DNA from: J089 sp964535735
Lineage (GTDB): Bacteria > Fidelibacterota > Marinisomatia > Marinisomatales > J089
Assembly: GCA_964535735.1 (NCBI GenBank)
Contig: CAZHTM010000081.1
Location: 1 to 6,305 of the forward strand
Direction: 5' to 3'
DNA: 6,305 nucleotides
The position numbers and the translations under genes were made by a program. Position 1 is the stretch's first letter; the number at the start of each line of letters is the position of its first letter. The notes under the pieces are model-generated. The model searched no databases, was not told where the DNA came from, and saw only the letters and a program-made list of their open reading frames with translations. Below, piece after piece: positions 1 through 5,785 of this stretch.

Positions 1-361
1 GGTAACCGGTAAGCTTAAATTTGATCTACCCACATGAAACAGCGAAGAACCAACTCATGTGTGTGTCAGCGGAGGTTGGGAGCTGTAAATTCGGAGTGTG
101 AATATGGAGTGATTACGCCGAATCATGGGCTCCTGAACTAGGAGATAGTTTACCCGTTGGAAACGATGATCAATCACCCAAACTGCAATTAACATCCTGA
201 ACACGAATTGAAATCACGTAAATTGCCGTCTAATGAAGACTGCCACCGTCAATGGGATATTGAACCATTCTGGCTCTTTGTACCTTTGGAACGTCGTGAA
301 ATGGAATTCCATCGGGGCGGTTCCTACCTATTAATCGATTAAAAACATGAAGATCTAACCC
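1..361. other. Leader region with no confident gene
   Basis: I see no gene here that I would defend. The + frame from ATG 34 gives 35 codons to TAG 139-141, continues to TAA 190-192, then runs open for 49 codons to TAA 340-342. The last stretch has a protein-like segment (DIEPFWLFVPLERREMEF) but no ATG near its beginning. It could be a decayed gene or chance. Short inverted repeats are ATTCGG 89-94 with CCGAAT 118-123, and CTCCT 130-134 with AGGAG 140-144. The latter has no T-tract after it, so it is not a convincing terminator. The first 11 codons in frame 2 end at TGA 35-37 and could be the tail of an upstream gene, which cannot be tested here. No tRNA and no recognisable Moco riboswitch was seen. 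Confidence 0.4.
260..288 (+). promoter_or_regulatory. Possible Bacteroidota-type promoter for the mobA operon
   Basis: TTG at 260-262 and TACCTTTG at 281-288 are separated by 18 bases. This matches the Bacteroidota primary sigma pattern (TTG near -33, TAnnTTTG near -7). Transcription would begin near 295 and leave a leader of roughly 65 bases before the first gene of the operon. It is a pattern match only. No good sigma70-type -35/-10 pair was found in the same stretch. Confidence 0.25.
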
Positions 362-955
362 ATGCCCCCCCTGGATCGAAAAGCGCTGATATATGTTGCC
401 GTTTTCGGCACCTTTTGGGGACTGTTAGAAGCCTCCTTGGGATCGGTGCTGCATGCGTTGCGAATACCATTTTCCGGGTCAATCCTCTCCGCCTTGGGAT
501 TGATTATTTTGCTCACGGCTCGCAGGATTAATAATGTCCGCGGCACCACCTTTTTAATGGGCCTGATCGCGGGCACCATCAAAGTGCTGGGCTTTGCTAC
601 CGTCAAATTGGGGCCTTTGGTTGGCATTATTATGGAAGGTGTGATCGTGGAAATGATCATGTCAGGTCTGGGGATTGGAATCCCGGGATTTTTACTATCA
701 GGATTCCTGGTGGGACTGTACCCGATTGTCCAGACCGTGGTAACCAAATCCATCCTTTTCGGTGCCAATTTTGTGCCCGTAATTCTTGATACGGCCCAGG
801 GATTTTCTGAATCCGTGGGACTATCGCTGGGTTGGTGGATACTGGCCCTCTACCTGCTCATTCATGTTATGTTTGGCCTGACCGCCGCCGTTTCAGCCTG
901 GCTTATCCAAAAGCGAATCCAACGGGGCATGGAGCGTGAAACGATTTCTCACTAG
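362..955 (+). CDS. ECF S-component-like membrane protein
   Basis: This 197-residue protein is nearly all membrane-embedded. About six hydrophobic segments can be seen near residues 9-29, 39-54, 60-80, 83-102, 105-127 and 155-182, followed by a basic C-terminal tail (QKRIQRGMER). Length, six-helix layout and glycine-rich helices fit the substrate-binding S component of an energy-coupling-factor transporter, but I do not recognise a specific vitamin or metal subfamily, so the substrate is unknown. ATG 362 is the first possible start after an in-frame TAA at 356-358; the ribosome binding site is weak (GAAG). The end overlaps the next gene by 20 bases, showing one operon with the T-component/NTPase fusion and mobA. 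By context the substrate may be molybdenum-cofactor related. It could also be a generic membrane partner of the fused protein. Confidence 0.6.
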   Translation: MPPLDRKALIYVAVFGTFWGLLEASLGSVLHALRIPFSGSILSALGLIILLTARRINNVRGTTFLMGLIAGTIKVLGFATVKLGPLVGIIMEGVIVEMIMSGLGIGIPGFLLSGFLVGLYPIVQTVVTKSILFGANFVPVILDTAQGFSESVGLSLGWWILALYLLIHVMFGLTAAVSAWLIQKRIQRGMERETISH

Positions 956-2060
956 ATCAAAACGCTGGTTCATCGCCTTCGCGGTATTGGCTGGAATTAT
1001 CTGGCTGAAATCGGCGCCCCTCCTCATCACGGTTTTGATAACCATCCTTTCCGGTTGGGCCTATCCTTCCGCCGTGCGTCCGTTGAAAAGTCTAAAATTT
1101 TGGTTTGCGATCGGATTGCTGGTCGTCATTGTCCCCGTTTTTACCGGTGTACAGGATCGCTCCTTTTTATGGATCACCTACAGCAGCCAAATGTTAACCC
1201 AAACCACCCTCATGGCGCTCCGGGGCGTTGTGGTGTTTATGTTCTTCCAGGTTCTGACCGTCGATCTAGATAGCGAAACGTTCGCTCAACTCCTGACGAA
1301 ATTCGGCAATAAGAATTTTATCACGCTCTATGAATTATCCCGCGAAATCATCCCCAATGCCCGGTATATCCTCAACAACCGTTTGAAGCGGAAACCGCGT
1401 CTCACGCTGGCTAGTTTCCGACCCGATACAATCTTAACCATGATCAGCCAGGTATTCCTTGATTTGATTCGCCTGGCCGAACGCCTGGATAACCCTTATT
1501 CCCCGCGAATTGTGGGCGATCCACCTCATATCGTCGATCAACTAGCTCGTCGGGAAGAACCACTCTTGCTGATTGTAACCGGGGAACAGGGCGCCGGAAA
1601 ATCCACCTGGTTAAATACACTACGAAAAGAGTTGGCGAACCGGTCTATTCCGGTTGGCGGAATCATCACACTCCGAAACTATGTTTCCGAATCAACGTGG
1701 AACCTGGTACTGGTCGATATCGCCAGCGAAACTCAGCGGATCGTGGCCACCATGGAACCCCAAGAAAACACACTTGAAACCGAACATTATTATTTTGATC
1801 ATTCCATCCTGGACTGGGGTGTCGACCGACTGAAAGCCACGAAGGGTGATTGGGTGATTGTGGATGAGGTGGGTCTCTTCGAATTCAACCAACAGGGGTT
1901 TTTCCCGGCGCTAAAGGAGTTGGATATCCACTTCTCCGGTGTGTTGGTGATATCGTTGCGCAAATCTCTTCTGGTGGAACTGGATGAATTCCTGGCTCGG
2001 GAATTTCCTCGTCTTCAATCGTGGACTCGTTACTACCTGATTCTGGATGAAACTCACTAA
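936..2060 (+). CDS. T-component-like domain fused to THEP1-type NTPase
   Basis: This 374-residue protein has two parts. Residues 1-190 carry a basic N-terminus and four hydrophobic segments (about 11-24, 26-43, 54-71, 92-110). A polar region follows that ends in DLIRLAERLDNPYS (176-189), reminiscent of the coupling-helix segment of ECF T components (EcfT/CbiQ). Residues 208-374 form a P-loop NTPase: Walker A GEQGAGKST at 216-224 and a Walker B-like DWVIVDEVGLFEF at 305-317. The DEVG signature is typical of THEP1/DUF265-DUF2478 NTPases rather than ABC ATPases, and no LSGGQ signature is present. It starts at GTG 936 inside the preceding gene and overlaps mobA by 14 bases. The likely role is ATP- or GTP-driven energy coupling to the neighbouring S-like protein. 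Alternatively the NTPase may stand in for MobB, the P-loop partner of MobA. NTPase call strong, T-component call moderate. Confidence 0.65.
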   Translation: MKRFLTRSKRWFIAFAVLAGIIWLKSAPLLITVLITILSGWAYPSAVRPLKSLKFWFAIGLLVVIVPVFTGVQDRSFLWITYSSQMLTQTTLMALRGVVVFMFFQVLTVDLDSETFAQLLTKFGNKNFITLYELSREIIPNARYILNNRLKRKPRLTLASFRPDTILTMISQVFLDLIRLAERLDNPYSPRIVGDPPHIVDQLARREEPLLLIVTGEQGAGKSTWLNTLRKELANRSIPVGGIITLRNYVSESTWNLVLVDIASETQRIVATMEPQENTLETEHYYFDHSILDWGVDRLKATKGDWVIVDEVGLFEFNQQGFFPALKELDIHFSGVLVISLRKSLLVELDEFLAREFPRLQSWTRYYLILDETH

Positions 2061-2610
2061 AGAAGCCTATATTCTCACCGGAGGACTTAGCCGTCGATTC
2101 GGACGACCGAAATGCGAAGCCGATCTCAAAGGGAAACCCATGCTGGACCGGGTGGCGGATAATCTTCGTTCACGTTTCACAGATGTGTTTCAAGTGGGTA
2201 AACAGGCTTACGGTTCGCTACCCTTTGTGCCCGATATTGCCCCTGAACAGACGCCACTCACCGGCGTTATCACCGCTCTCAACCATTCCAAATTTCCCTG
2301 GATCTTCGTCATCGCCTGTGACTTGCCGTTGATTGATGATGCTGTTATTAAAGTGTTGCAGGACGCATGGACAACTAACACACAAATTATCCTACCGGAG
2401 GTGGACGGATACCGGCAATACATGTGCGGGTTTTACCATAAAAATGTACTGCCGCTTTTCGAAGAAAAATTAGCGTCCGGTGAACGTGCCATCCATCGCA
2501 TCATTCAGGATATTCCTTATAGCACGGTAACGATTGCCGATACGACAGCTTTTACCAATGTCAATACCAAAGCGGATTTAGCCAGAGTCAAAAAATTGAT
2601 TATGGAGTAA
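2047..2610 (+). CDS. mobA: Molybdenum cofactor guanylyltransferase MobA
   Basis: MobA transfers GMP from GTP to Mo-molybdopterin in the cytoplasm, making the (bis-)MGD cofactor used by DMSO-reductase-family enzymes. The 187-residue length matches the family. The nucleotide-binding signature TGGLSRRFGRPK is at residues 11-22, followed by the conserved Lys-rich segment and KGKPML (28-33). The DIAPEQTPLTGVITAL block (63-78) corresponds to the guanine-site loop. ACDLP at 90-94 carries the metal-binding Asp, and the C-terminal NVNT (171-174) is also a family hallmark. ATG 2047 lies inside the end of the preceding gene (14-base overlap), implying translational coupling; no strong Shine-Dalgarno sequence is visible. 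It is the last gene of the operon. Its product would mature a molybdoenzyme such as the one expected to pair with the NrfD protein on the opposite strand. Confidence 0.93.
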   Translation: MKLTKEAYILTGGLSRRFGRPKCEADLKGKPMLDRVADNLRSRFTDVFQVGKQAYGSLPFVPDIAPEQTPLTGVITALNHSKFPWIFVIACDLPLIDDAVIKVLQDAWTTNTQIILPEVDGYRQYMCGFYHKNVLPLFEEKLASGERAIHRIIQDIPYSTVTIADTTAFTNVNTKADLARVKKLIME

Positions 2611-2626
2611 CGCCCGTTACCCCTCC

Positions 2627-2643
2627 GGTTCATCTCCTGAACC
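2627..2643 (+). terminator. Short hairpin after mobA
   Basis: GGTTCA 2627-2632 pairs perfectly with TGAACC 2638-2643 around a five-base loop, 16 bases after the mobA stop. Only a short ATTT follows. It may be a weak terminator or an mRNA-end hairpin; the larger hairpin at 2702-2742 is the better terminator. Confidence 0.25.
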
Positions 2644-2691
2644 ATTTCAAAGATTCATTCAAAAATGTCATGAATACCGGGGATATGTGTA

Positions 2692-2742
2692 ACCAATAAA
2701 AATAAGGGGTTCCCGCCTACTTCGTTGACAGGAACCCTTTAT
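2692..2742 (-). terminator. Rho-independent terminator between convergent operons
   Basis: ATAAGGGGTTCC (2702-2713) pairs over 12 positions, with one G-T pair, with GGAACCCTTTAT (2731-2742) around a 17-base loop. Read on the minus strand, the stem is followed by the T-rich stretch TTATTTTTATT, so it is a proper intrinsic terminator for the rhodanese/YeeE/nrfD operon. On the plus strand the stem ends in TTTAT only, so it may also stop mobA transcripts, but less efficiently. It lies 111 bases beyond the rhodanese stop. Confidence 0.75.
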
Positions 2743-2853
2743 CAGAATCTGATTTATATATTAAATGTATGACCCTTAGCGGAGACCGACGAAATCATCA
2801 CGATAGTTTTTATATCGCTTTGACTCATCAGTCTACCAGACGCCTTCACATCT

Positions 2854-3513
2854 TTAGCATCCGCCTTCGGGCGCCTTTTTCTTTGACTTACGTTTGATGG
2901 GTGGTTTCGGTTTGGCGCTCTTTTTTGGCGCTGCGGATTGGATATTGCCACCTCCGAATTTCATACTGGCAGCTTTGCGGAAATCATATTTGGCAAACTC
3001 ATCATCCGGGCTTGTGGATTTAGGGGCTGTAGGATTCAGGATCGTTTCGGTCCAGTAATTTAGTCCACCCTGAAGTACATAGTTATTTTCATAGCCCAAT
3101 TGCCTTAGGATCATCCACGCTTCATGGGCACTGGTAGTGCCATTGGAATACAGGATGTTCATTTTGACGCCTTGATCCAGATAATCCGTCCACTCTGGAG
3201 ACAGAATATCGGCGAGAGGGATATTGAGCGCGTTATCCAGATGAAAATTTTCATACTCTTCTGGTGTACGAACATCAATTAATTGAATGGATGGATCATT
3301 ATTGACCAGCCAATCCGCGAGTACATCGGGGCTAACCATTTCTGACCCGGACTGGATTTCTGCCAGCAATTGTGGAGCGGAGAGACGAAAAGGTTGCGTC
3401 GTGTTTTCCGGCACCATTGCAATCACCAAACCCAGAATAAGAATTACACTCGTTAACAGAATACGTGGCTTAATACGAATCCGTTCACGGACGACGGTAG
3501 TTTCTTGACTCAT
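2854..3513 (-). CDS. Membrane-anchored rhodanese-fold protein, Ser for catalytic Cys, C-terminal GGC
   Basis: This 219-residue protein has an arginine-rich N-terminus (R9, R11, R13, R17), one membrane helix (about 18-34) and a rhodanese domain (about 58-160), with LIDVRTPEEYENFHLDNALNIP at 78-99 shown by its LIDVR and EEY residues and the late LQGGLNYW at 147-154. Positive-inside topology puts the domain outside the cytoplasm. The active-site loop reads LYSNGTTSAHEAW (121-133), so Ser123 takes the place of the sulfur-carrying Cys. A Pro/Lys-rich tail (about 160-219) ends in EGGC, and Cys219 is the only cysteine in the protein. The start follows GGGAGG (3521-3526) with 7-base spacing and overlaps the upstream stop as TGATG, so the gene is translationally coupled to the YeeE half. 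A role in handling sulfane sulfur delivered or released by the YeeE pair is inferred. Classic thiosulfate sulfurtransferase activity is unlikely. Confidence 0.85.
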   Translation of the reverse strand: MSQETTVVRERIRIKPRILLTSVILILGLVIAMVPENTTQPFRLSAPQLLAEIQSGSEMVSPDVLADWLVNNDPSIQLIDVRTPEEYENFHLDNALNIPLADILSPEWTDYLDQGVKMNILYSNGTTSAHEAWMILRQLGYENNYVLQGGLNYWTETILNPTAPKSTSPDDEFAKYDFRKAASMKFGGGNIQSAAPKKSAKPKPPIKRKSKKKAPEGGC

Positions 3514-4103
3514 CAGTATTCCTCCCGCGGGAATTTTTTCTCAGCCCATTCACCCAACCAAAACATCAGAGCCGCAATAATCACAACCAGTAATACCACG
3601 AAACCTTGTGAAACGTGCATCAGCTCAGACATTTTAATATGACCTAGATTACCTGCCATATAAAGGCGTTCCACCAGGGGAAAGGATTCAGCAAACAGAA
3701 AAATACCGATGAATATTCCCCCAATAAAAACCAGTCCATCAATTTTTCCGATTGCGGCGGCGCAGGCGCTGGTGCCCGGACAAAATCCTCCGATAATAAA
3801 TCCGGCACCCATAATCATACCCCCAACAATGGCCGACCAAATAAACGTGGGGTTGACCCACACCAGGCTCAGATCGATCATATCAAACAGACTCAGGTAA
3901 AGCAATCCCAGCATACCTACAATGCCCGCCGTGAAAAAGACTTTTAACACTACCGTATCATAGCCATAGAACAGTCCAGCCAGTTTACGGCTTGAAGAAA
4001 ATCCGGCCTGTTCCAACGCAAATCCGAACCCGATTCCCACCACAAAGGCGATCAGAAAATTCCAGCCCGGATCAATAACTTCATTCGGAATGAGTGGTCC
4101 CAT
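3513..4103 (-). CDS. YeeE/YedE-family protein, second half (CPGTSAC type)
   Basis: This 196-residue integral membrane protein has about five to six hydrophobic segments. It contains FGFALEQAGFSSSRKLAGLF (26-45) and the GGFCPGTSAC motif (105-114) with Cys108 and Cys114, both typical of the C-terminal-type half of YeeE/YedE (PF04143) sulfur transporters. In the full-length thiosulfate transporter TsuA, conserved cysteines line the path of thiosulfate; here the two halves are separate genes, as in PmpA/PmpB pairs. A longer open frame begins at TTG 4163, but ATG 4103 is preferred: it is preceded by AAGGGGG (4109-4115) with 5-base spacing and starts 10 bases after the first-half stop, while the longer form would overlap that gene by 50 bases. 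The stop overlaps the rhodanese start. Thiosulfate or other sulfane-sulfur import or export is likely; substrate unproven. Confidence 0.88.
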   Translation of the reverse strand: MGPLIPNEVIDPGWNFLIAFVVGIGFGFALEQAGFSSSRKLAGLFYGYDTVVLKVFFTAGIVGMLGLLYLSLFDMIDLSLVWVNPTFIWSAIVGGMIMGAGFIIGGFCPGTSACAAAIGKIDGLVFIGGIFIGIFLFAESFPLVERLYMAGNLGHIKMSELMHVSQGFVVLLVVIIAALMFWLGEWAEKKFPREEY

Positions 4104-4108
4104 AATTA

Positions 4109-4115
4109 CCCCCTT
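4109..4115 (-). promoter_or_regulatory. Ribosome binding site fixing start 4103
   Basis: AAGGGGG on the minus strand lies 5 bases before ATG 4103 and overlaps the TAA stop of the upstream half gene. It decides against the in-frame TTG at 4163. Confidence 0.75.
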
Positions 4116-4623
4116 ATATCCAATTTTTTCTAAAGAAATACGCCAGCGCAAACGCGGTGCCAAAGATAGACACCATCGTCACAAATCCAGACACCGACAA
4201 CACCGCCATTCCGGTCAGGGCGGCGCCGCTTGTGCAACCGCGACCCAATTGACTCCCATAGCCAAACAGAATACCACCAATCAGCGCCATGACGAGTCGC
4301 CTTTTGGACGTGATTTTCGGTGAATGTTCAACTTTTATTTTCAGGCGGCCGGCCAGTGCTCCGGAAATAAACCCACCAATAATTACTCCCAGCATTTCGA
4401 ATACGAGCCAGGATTTAAGCGGATTCTTATCGCCACCCACATATTTGTGATAGTAGGCTGACTGGGCGGCATGATTTGGCGCCACCGTATGAACCGCTTG
4501 AACTACGACCCGTTTCATGGCCCCGCTGGCTCCCAATCCACGACCGGAAAAATAGAAGGCGGCAAGTAATACCAATCCCAGCAGAACGCCAGCCAGATAA
4601 GGATTCATGTATTTCGTTTTCAT
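4114..4623 (-). CDS. YeeE/YedE-family protein, first half (GCTSGA type)
   Basis: This 169-residue membrane protein has hydrophobic segments near residues 8-26, 72-91, 109-124 and 135-163. It carries the YeeE/YedE signature GYGSQLGRGCTSGAALTG (121-138) with Cys130, the expected sulfur-relay cysteine, which is also the only Cys. The stretch between the first two helices (about 28-71, with GASGAMKR and VAPNHAAQSAYY) is polar and probably loops outside; I associate it with the split-gene subfamily rather than with single-chain TsuA. The protein presumably forms one channel with the product of the next gene, and then handles thiosulfate or sulfane sulfur next to the NrfD-linked enzyme. ATG 4623 is preceded by GAGG (4631-4634) with 7-base spacing. 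It overlaps by 4 bases (ATGA) the stop of a possible 36-codon frame upstream. Confidence 0.88.
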   Translation of the reverse strand: MKTKYMNPYLAGVLLGLVLLAAFYFSGRGLGASGAMKRVVVQAVHTVAPNHAAQSAYYHKYVGGDKNPLKSWLVFEMLGVIIGGFISGALAGRLKIKVEHSPKITSKRRLVMALIGGILFGYGSQLGRGCTSGAALTGMAVLSVSGFVTMVSIFGTAFALAYFFRKNWI

Positions 4624-4730
4624 ATCTTAACCTCATTTATTGTTTGGTACCCAGACCCCATTGGTACCCACATTGCGATAGAACGTTCAGGGCAAAACCC
4701 ATAGATCATTCTGCTATTGGGTCTCATCAT
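4620..4730 (-). CDS. Possible 36-residue peptide between nrfD and yeeE
   Basis: The nrfD stop and the YeeE start leave about 110 bases. On the minus strand these hold ATG 4730 to TGA 4620, whose stop overlaps the YeeE start as ATGA, the usual sign of translational coupling. The product would be 36 residues with one Cys (Cys13 in YGFCPERS) and four further Met, and no membrane helix. I do not recognise it. No good ribosome binding site precedes it; the frame stays open into nrfD (to a start at 4904), so it could be a leftover shadow frame. Direct repeats of TTGGTACCCA fall inside it. Confidence 0.22.
   Translation of the reverse strand: MMRPNSRMIYGFCPERSIAMWVPMGSGYQTINEVKI
4644..4670. repeat. 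TTGGTACCCA direct repeat pair
   Basis: TTGGTACCCA occurs at 4644-4653 and 4661-4670, 17 bases apart start to start. Each copy contains the palindrome GGTACC, so the two can also pair with each other as a 6-base stem. The pair sits just upstream of the YeeE ribosome binding site, where it could bind a regulator or hold a hairpin controlling the transporter genes separately from nrfD. It is within an otherwise poorly explained gap. Confidence 0.5.
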
Positions 4731-4732
4731 GG

Positions 4733-5674
4733 TTAATACAACCACCGGCTGGCCTGTCCGGCGTCGACCAGGATAAACCGCAGTAATATCCCGCCGATAA
4801 GTACTAGGATCGCCGGAACGGCAGCGGGTATTTTGGTTTTTAATAATTCCAGAATTTCCAAGATAGCGGGTATGACCAACCCCAGCCCCACGACGAATAT
4901 CCAAAAAGAGGTCGTATAGGGTCCTCCCAGGAATAATTCGACCGCTTCAATATGGACTTGAGTCCCTGCCAGAAATCCCATAAAGAGATGGATGATGAGA
5001 AATAATTCGATGGTAATCAGCATCAGATCGATGCGGGAAAACATATGCCGTTCATGCTCCAACCGGGAAAAGAGGACGATGGCCGCCGCCCCGGTGGACA
5101 GTCCAGATGTCAAGAACAGAGGTCCCAATATCGCTGTATTCCAGAAAGGCCGGGCATTAAATGCGGATAATAGAATACCGGTGTACATTCCCAAAATGAT
5201 CGATAATCCGATCAAAATACGGGCTACCCATACCCGCTGAGCTTCAACCCAGGCAAAGAAATCCTTAAGAATAGGATTTTTCCATTGCCACTGAGGGAAA
5301 ATATCCGGCCACCAACTCACCGCCCACACCAACGAAATCGGAGTAACCACCAGCAATGTCCAGGCACCCCAACTCATAGGAGATTCCCAACGAATCGTGG
5401 TGAACAGTTGCCAGGCATACCAAAAGTGTGAAAGGTCCAGCAACAGCGCCAGAAGACCGATACTCAATAATATGGGCGCCGCCATGGGCAGCCATTTTAC
5501 CGCCGTGGGATATTCATCGGCTTTGCCTCGCAGGTACATGAGGGCCGAAAAAAACAGGATTCCAGCCACCAGACCGCCTAAAAATAAGTAGAGGGAAATT
5601 TCCCAGCCCCAAATATGAAGGCGGGGATCAATTTCCGGGAGATGGCGGCCGCTGACAATCAATTCTTCAACCAT
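4733..5674 (-). CDS. nrfD: NrfD/PsrC-family membrane subunit
   Basis: NrfD/PsrC proteins are quinone-interacting membrane anchors for periplasmic iron-sulfur/molybdopterin oxidoreductases such as polysulfide, thiosulfate and nitrite reductases. The 313-residue product has about eight hydrophobic helices and family landmarks: WGWEISLYLFLGGLVAG (22-38), DLSHFWYAWQLF (80-91), SPMSWGAW (98-105), GMYTGILLSAF (142-152), TSGLSTGAA (169-177) and a C-terminal RFILVDAGQ (299-307). ATG 5674 is chosen over the in-frame ATG 5755: GGAG (5681-5684) lies 6 bases upstream, the N-terminus then fits the family, and the extra 27 residues would be encoded by the GTGAGA-rich repeat arm. The YeeE pair and rhodanese downstream point to a sulfur substrate rather than nitrite. 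The iron-sulfur (PsrB/NrfC-like) and catalytic subunits are not in the window; they may lie further right. Confidence 0.88.
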   Translation of the reverse strand: MVEELIVSGRHLPEIDPRLHIWGWEISLYLFLGGLVAGILFFSALMYLRGKADEYPTAVKWLPMAAPILLSIGLLALLLDLSHFWYAWQLFTTIRWESPMSWGAWTLLVVTPISLVWAVSWWPDIFPQWQWKNPILKDFFAWVEAQRVWVARILIGLSIILGMYTGILLSAFNARPFWNTAILGPLFLTSGLSTGAAAIVLFSRLEHERHMFSRIDLMLITIELFLIIHLFMGFLAGTQVHIEAVELFLGGPYTTSFWIFVVGLGLVIPAILEILELLKTKIPAAVPAILVLIGGILLRFILVDAGQASRWLY

Positions 5675-5680
5675 GATACA

Positions 5681-5684
5681 CTCC
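5681..5684 (-). promoter_or_regulatory. Ribosome binding site fixing start 5674
   Basis: GGAG on the minus strand lies 6 bases before ATG 5674. No comparable site precedes ATG 5755, whose upstream sequence is the GTGAGA repeat arm. Confidence 0.7.
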
Positions 5685-5700
5685 GTGATTGGTGTTCGTC

Positions 5701-5772
5701 GTGAGAATGCGTGAGACCCGTTGCTTCGCACGGCTTTGTGAGAATCGCAAGACATTGTGAGATACGTAAGAA
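5701..5772. repeat. Left arm: GTGAGA repeats with internal hairpin
   Basis: The plus strand carries GTGAGA at 5701-5706, 5711-5716, 5738-5743 and 5757-5762, then CGTAAGAA at 5765-5772. Between the second and third copy lies a small hairpin, CCGT-TGC-TTC-GC-ACGG (5718-5733, one bulged T). The same word set appears in reverse orientation on the other side of the four-helix-bundle gene (TTCTTACG 6157-6164, then TCTCAC copies and TGCCGCAGGCA hairpins), so the two sides form imperfect inverted arms around that gene. Confidence 0.65.
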
Positions 5773-5785
5773 TAACAGTAATTCA

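Noticed and set aside
2..88. In-frame TGA at 35-37 followed by open codons to TAA 86-88 and a CCAACTC/GAGGTTGG stem, suggesting selenocysteine
   Set aside because: Only 11 codons precede the TGA in the window, there is no recognisable selenoprotein context and the stem is bulged with a large loop.
1..361. Moco riboswitch ahead of the mobA operon
   Set aside because: I looked for the known Moco motif elements and could not match them; only short unrelated hairpins are present.
2800..2835. CTGATGAGTC on the minus strand near GACGAAA, hinting at a hammerhead ribozyme
   Set aside because: The GACGAAA lies on the plus strand, so the core elements are on opposite strands and cannot fold together. 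The second CTGATGAGTC at the rhodanese start lacks a stem II.
2754..2951. 65-codon minus-strand frame overlapping the rhodanese 3' end
   Set aside because: Most of it is a shadow of the rhodanese coding sequence and the rest lies in the 3' spacer; its basic, low-complexity content is explained by the Lys/Pro-rich tail in another frame.
4104..4163. Longer N-terminus of the second YeeE half from TTG 4163
   Set aside because: It would overlap the first half by 50 bases. ATG 4103 has a clear ribosome binding site and gives the family-like N-terminus.
3513..4623. Frameshift splitting one yeeE gene in two
   Set aside because: Each half has its own start and ribosome binding site, complete helices and its own cysteine motif, and naturally split YeeE pairs (PmpA/PmpB type) are known.
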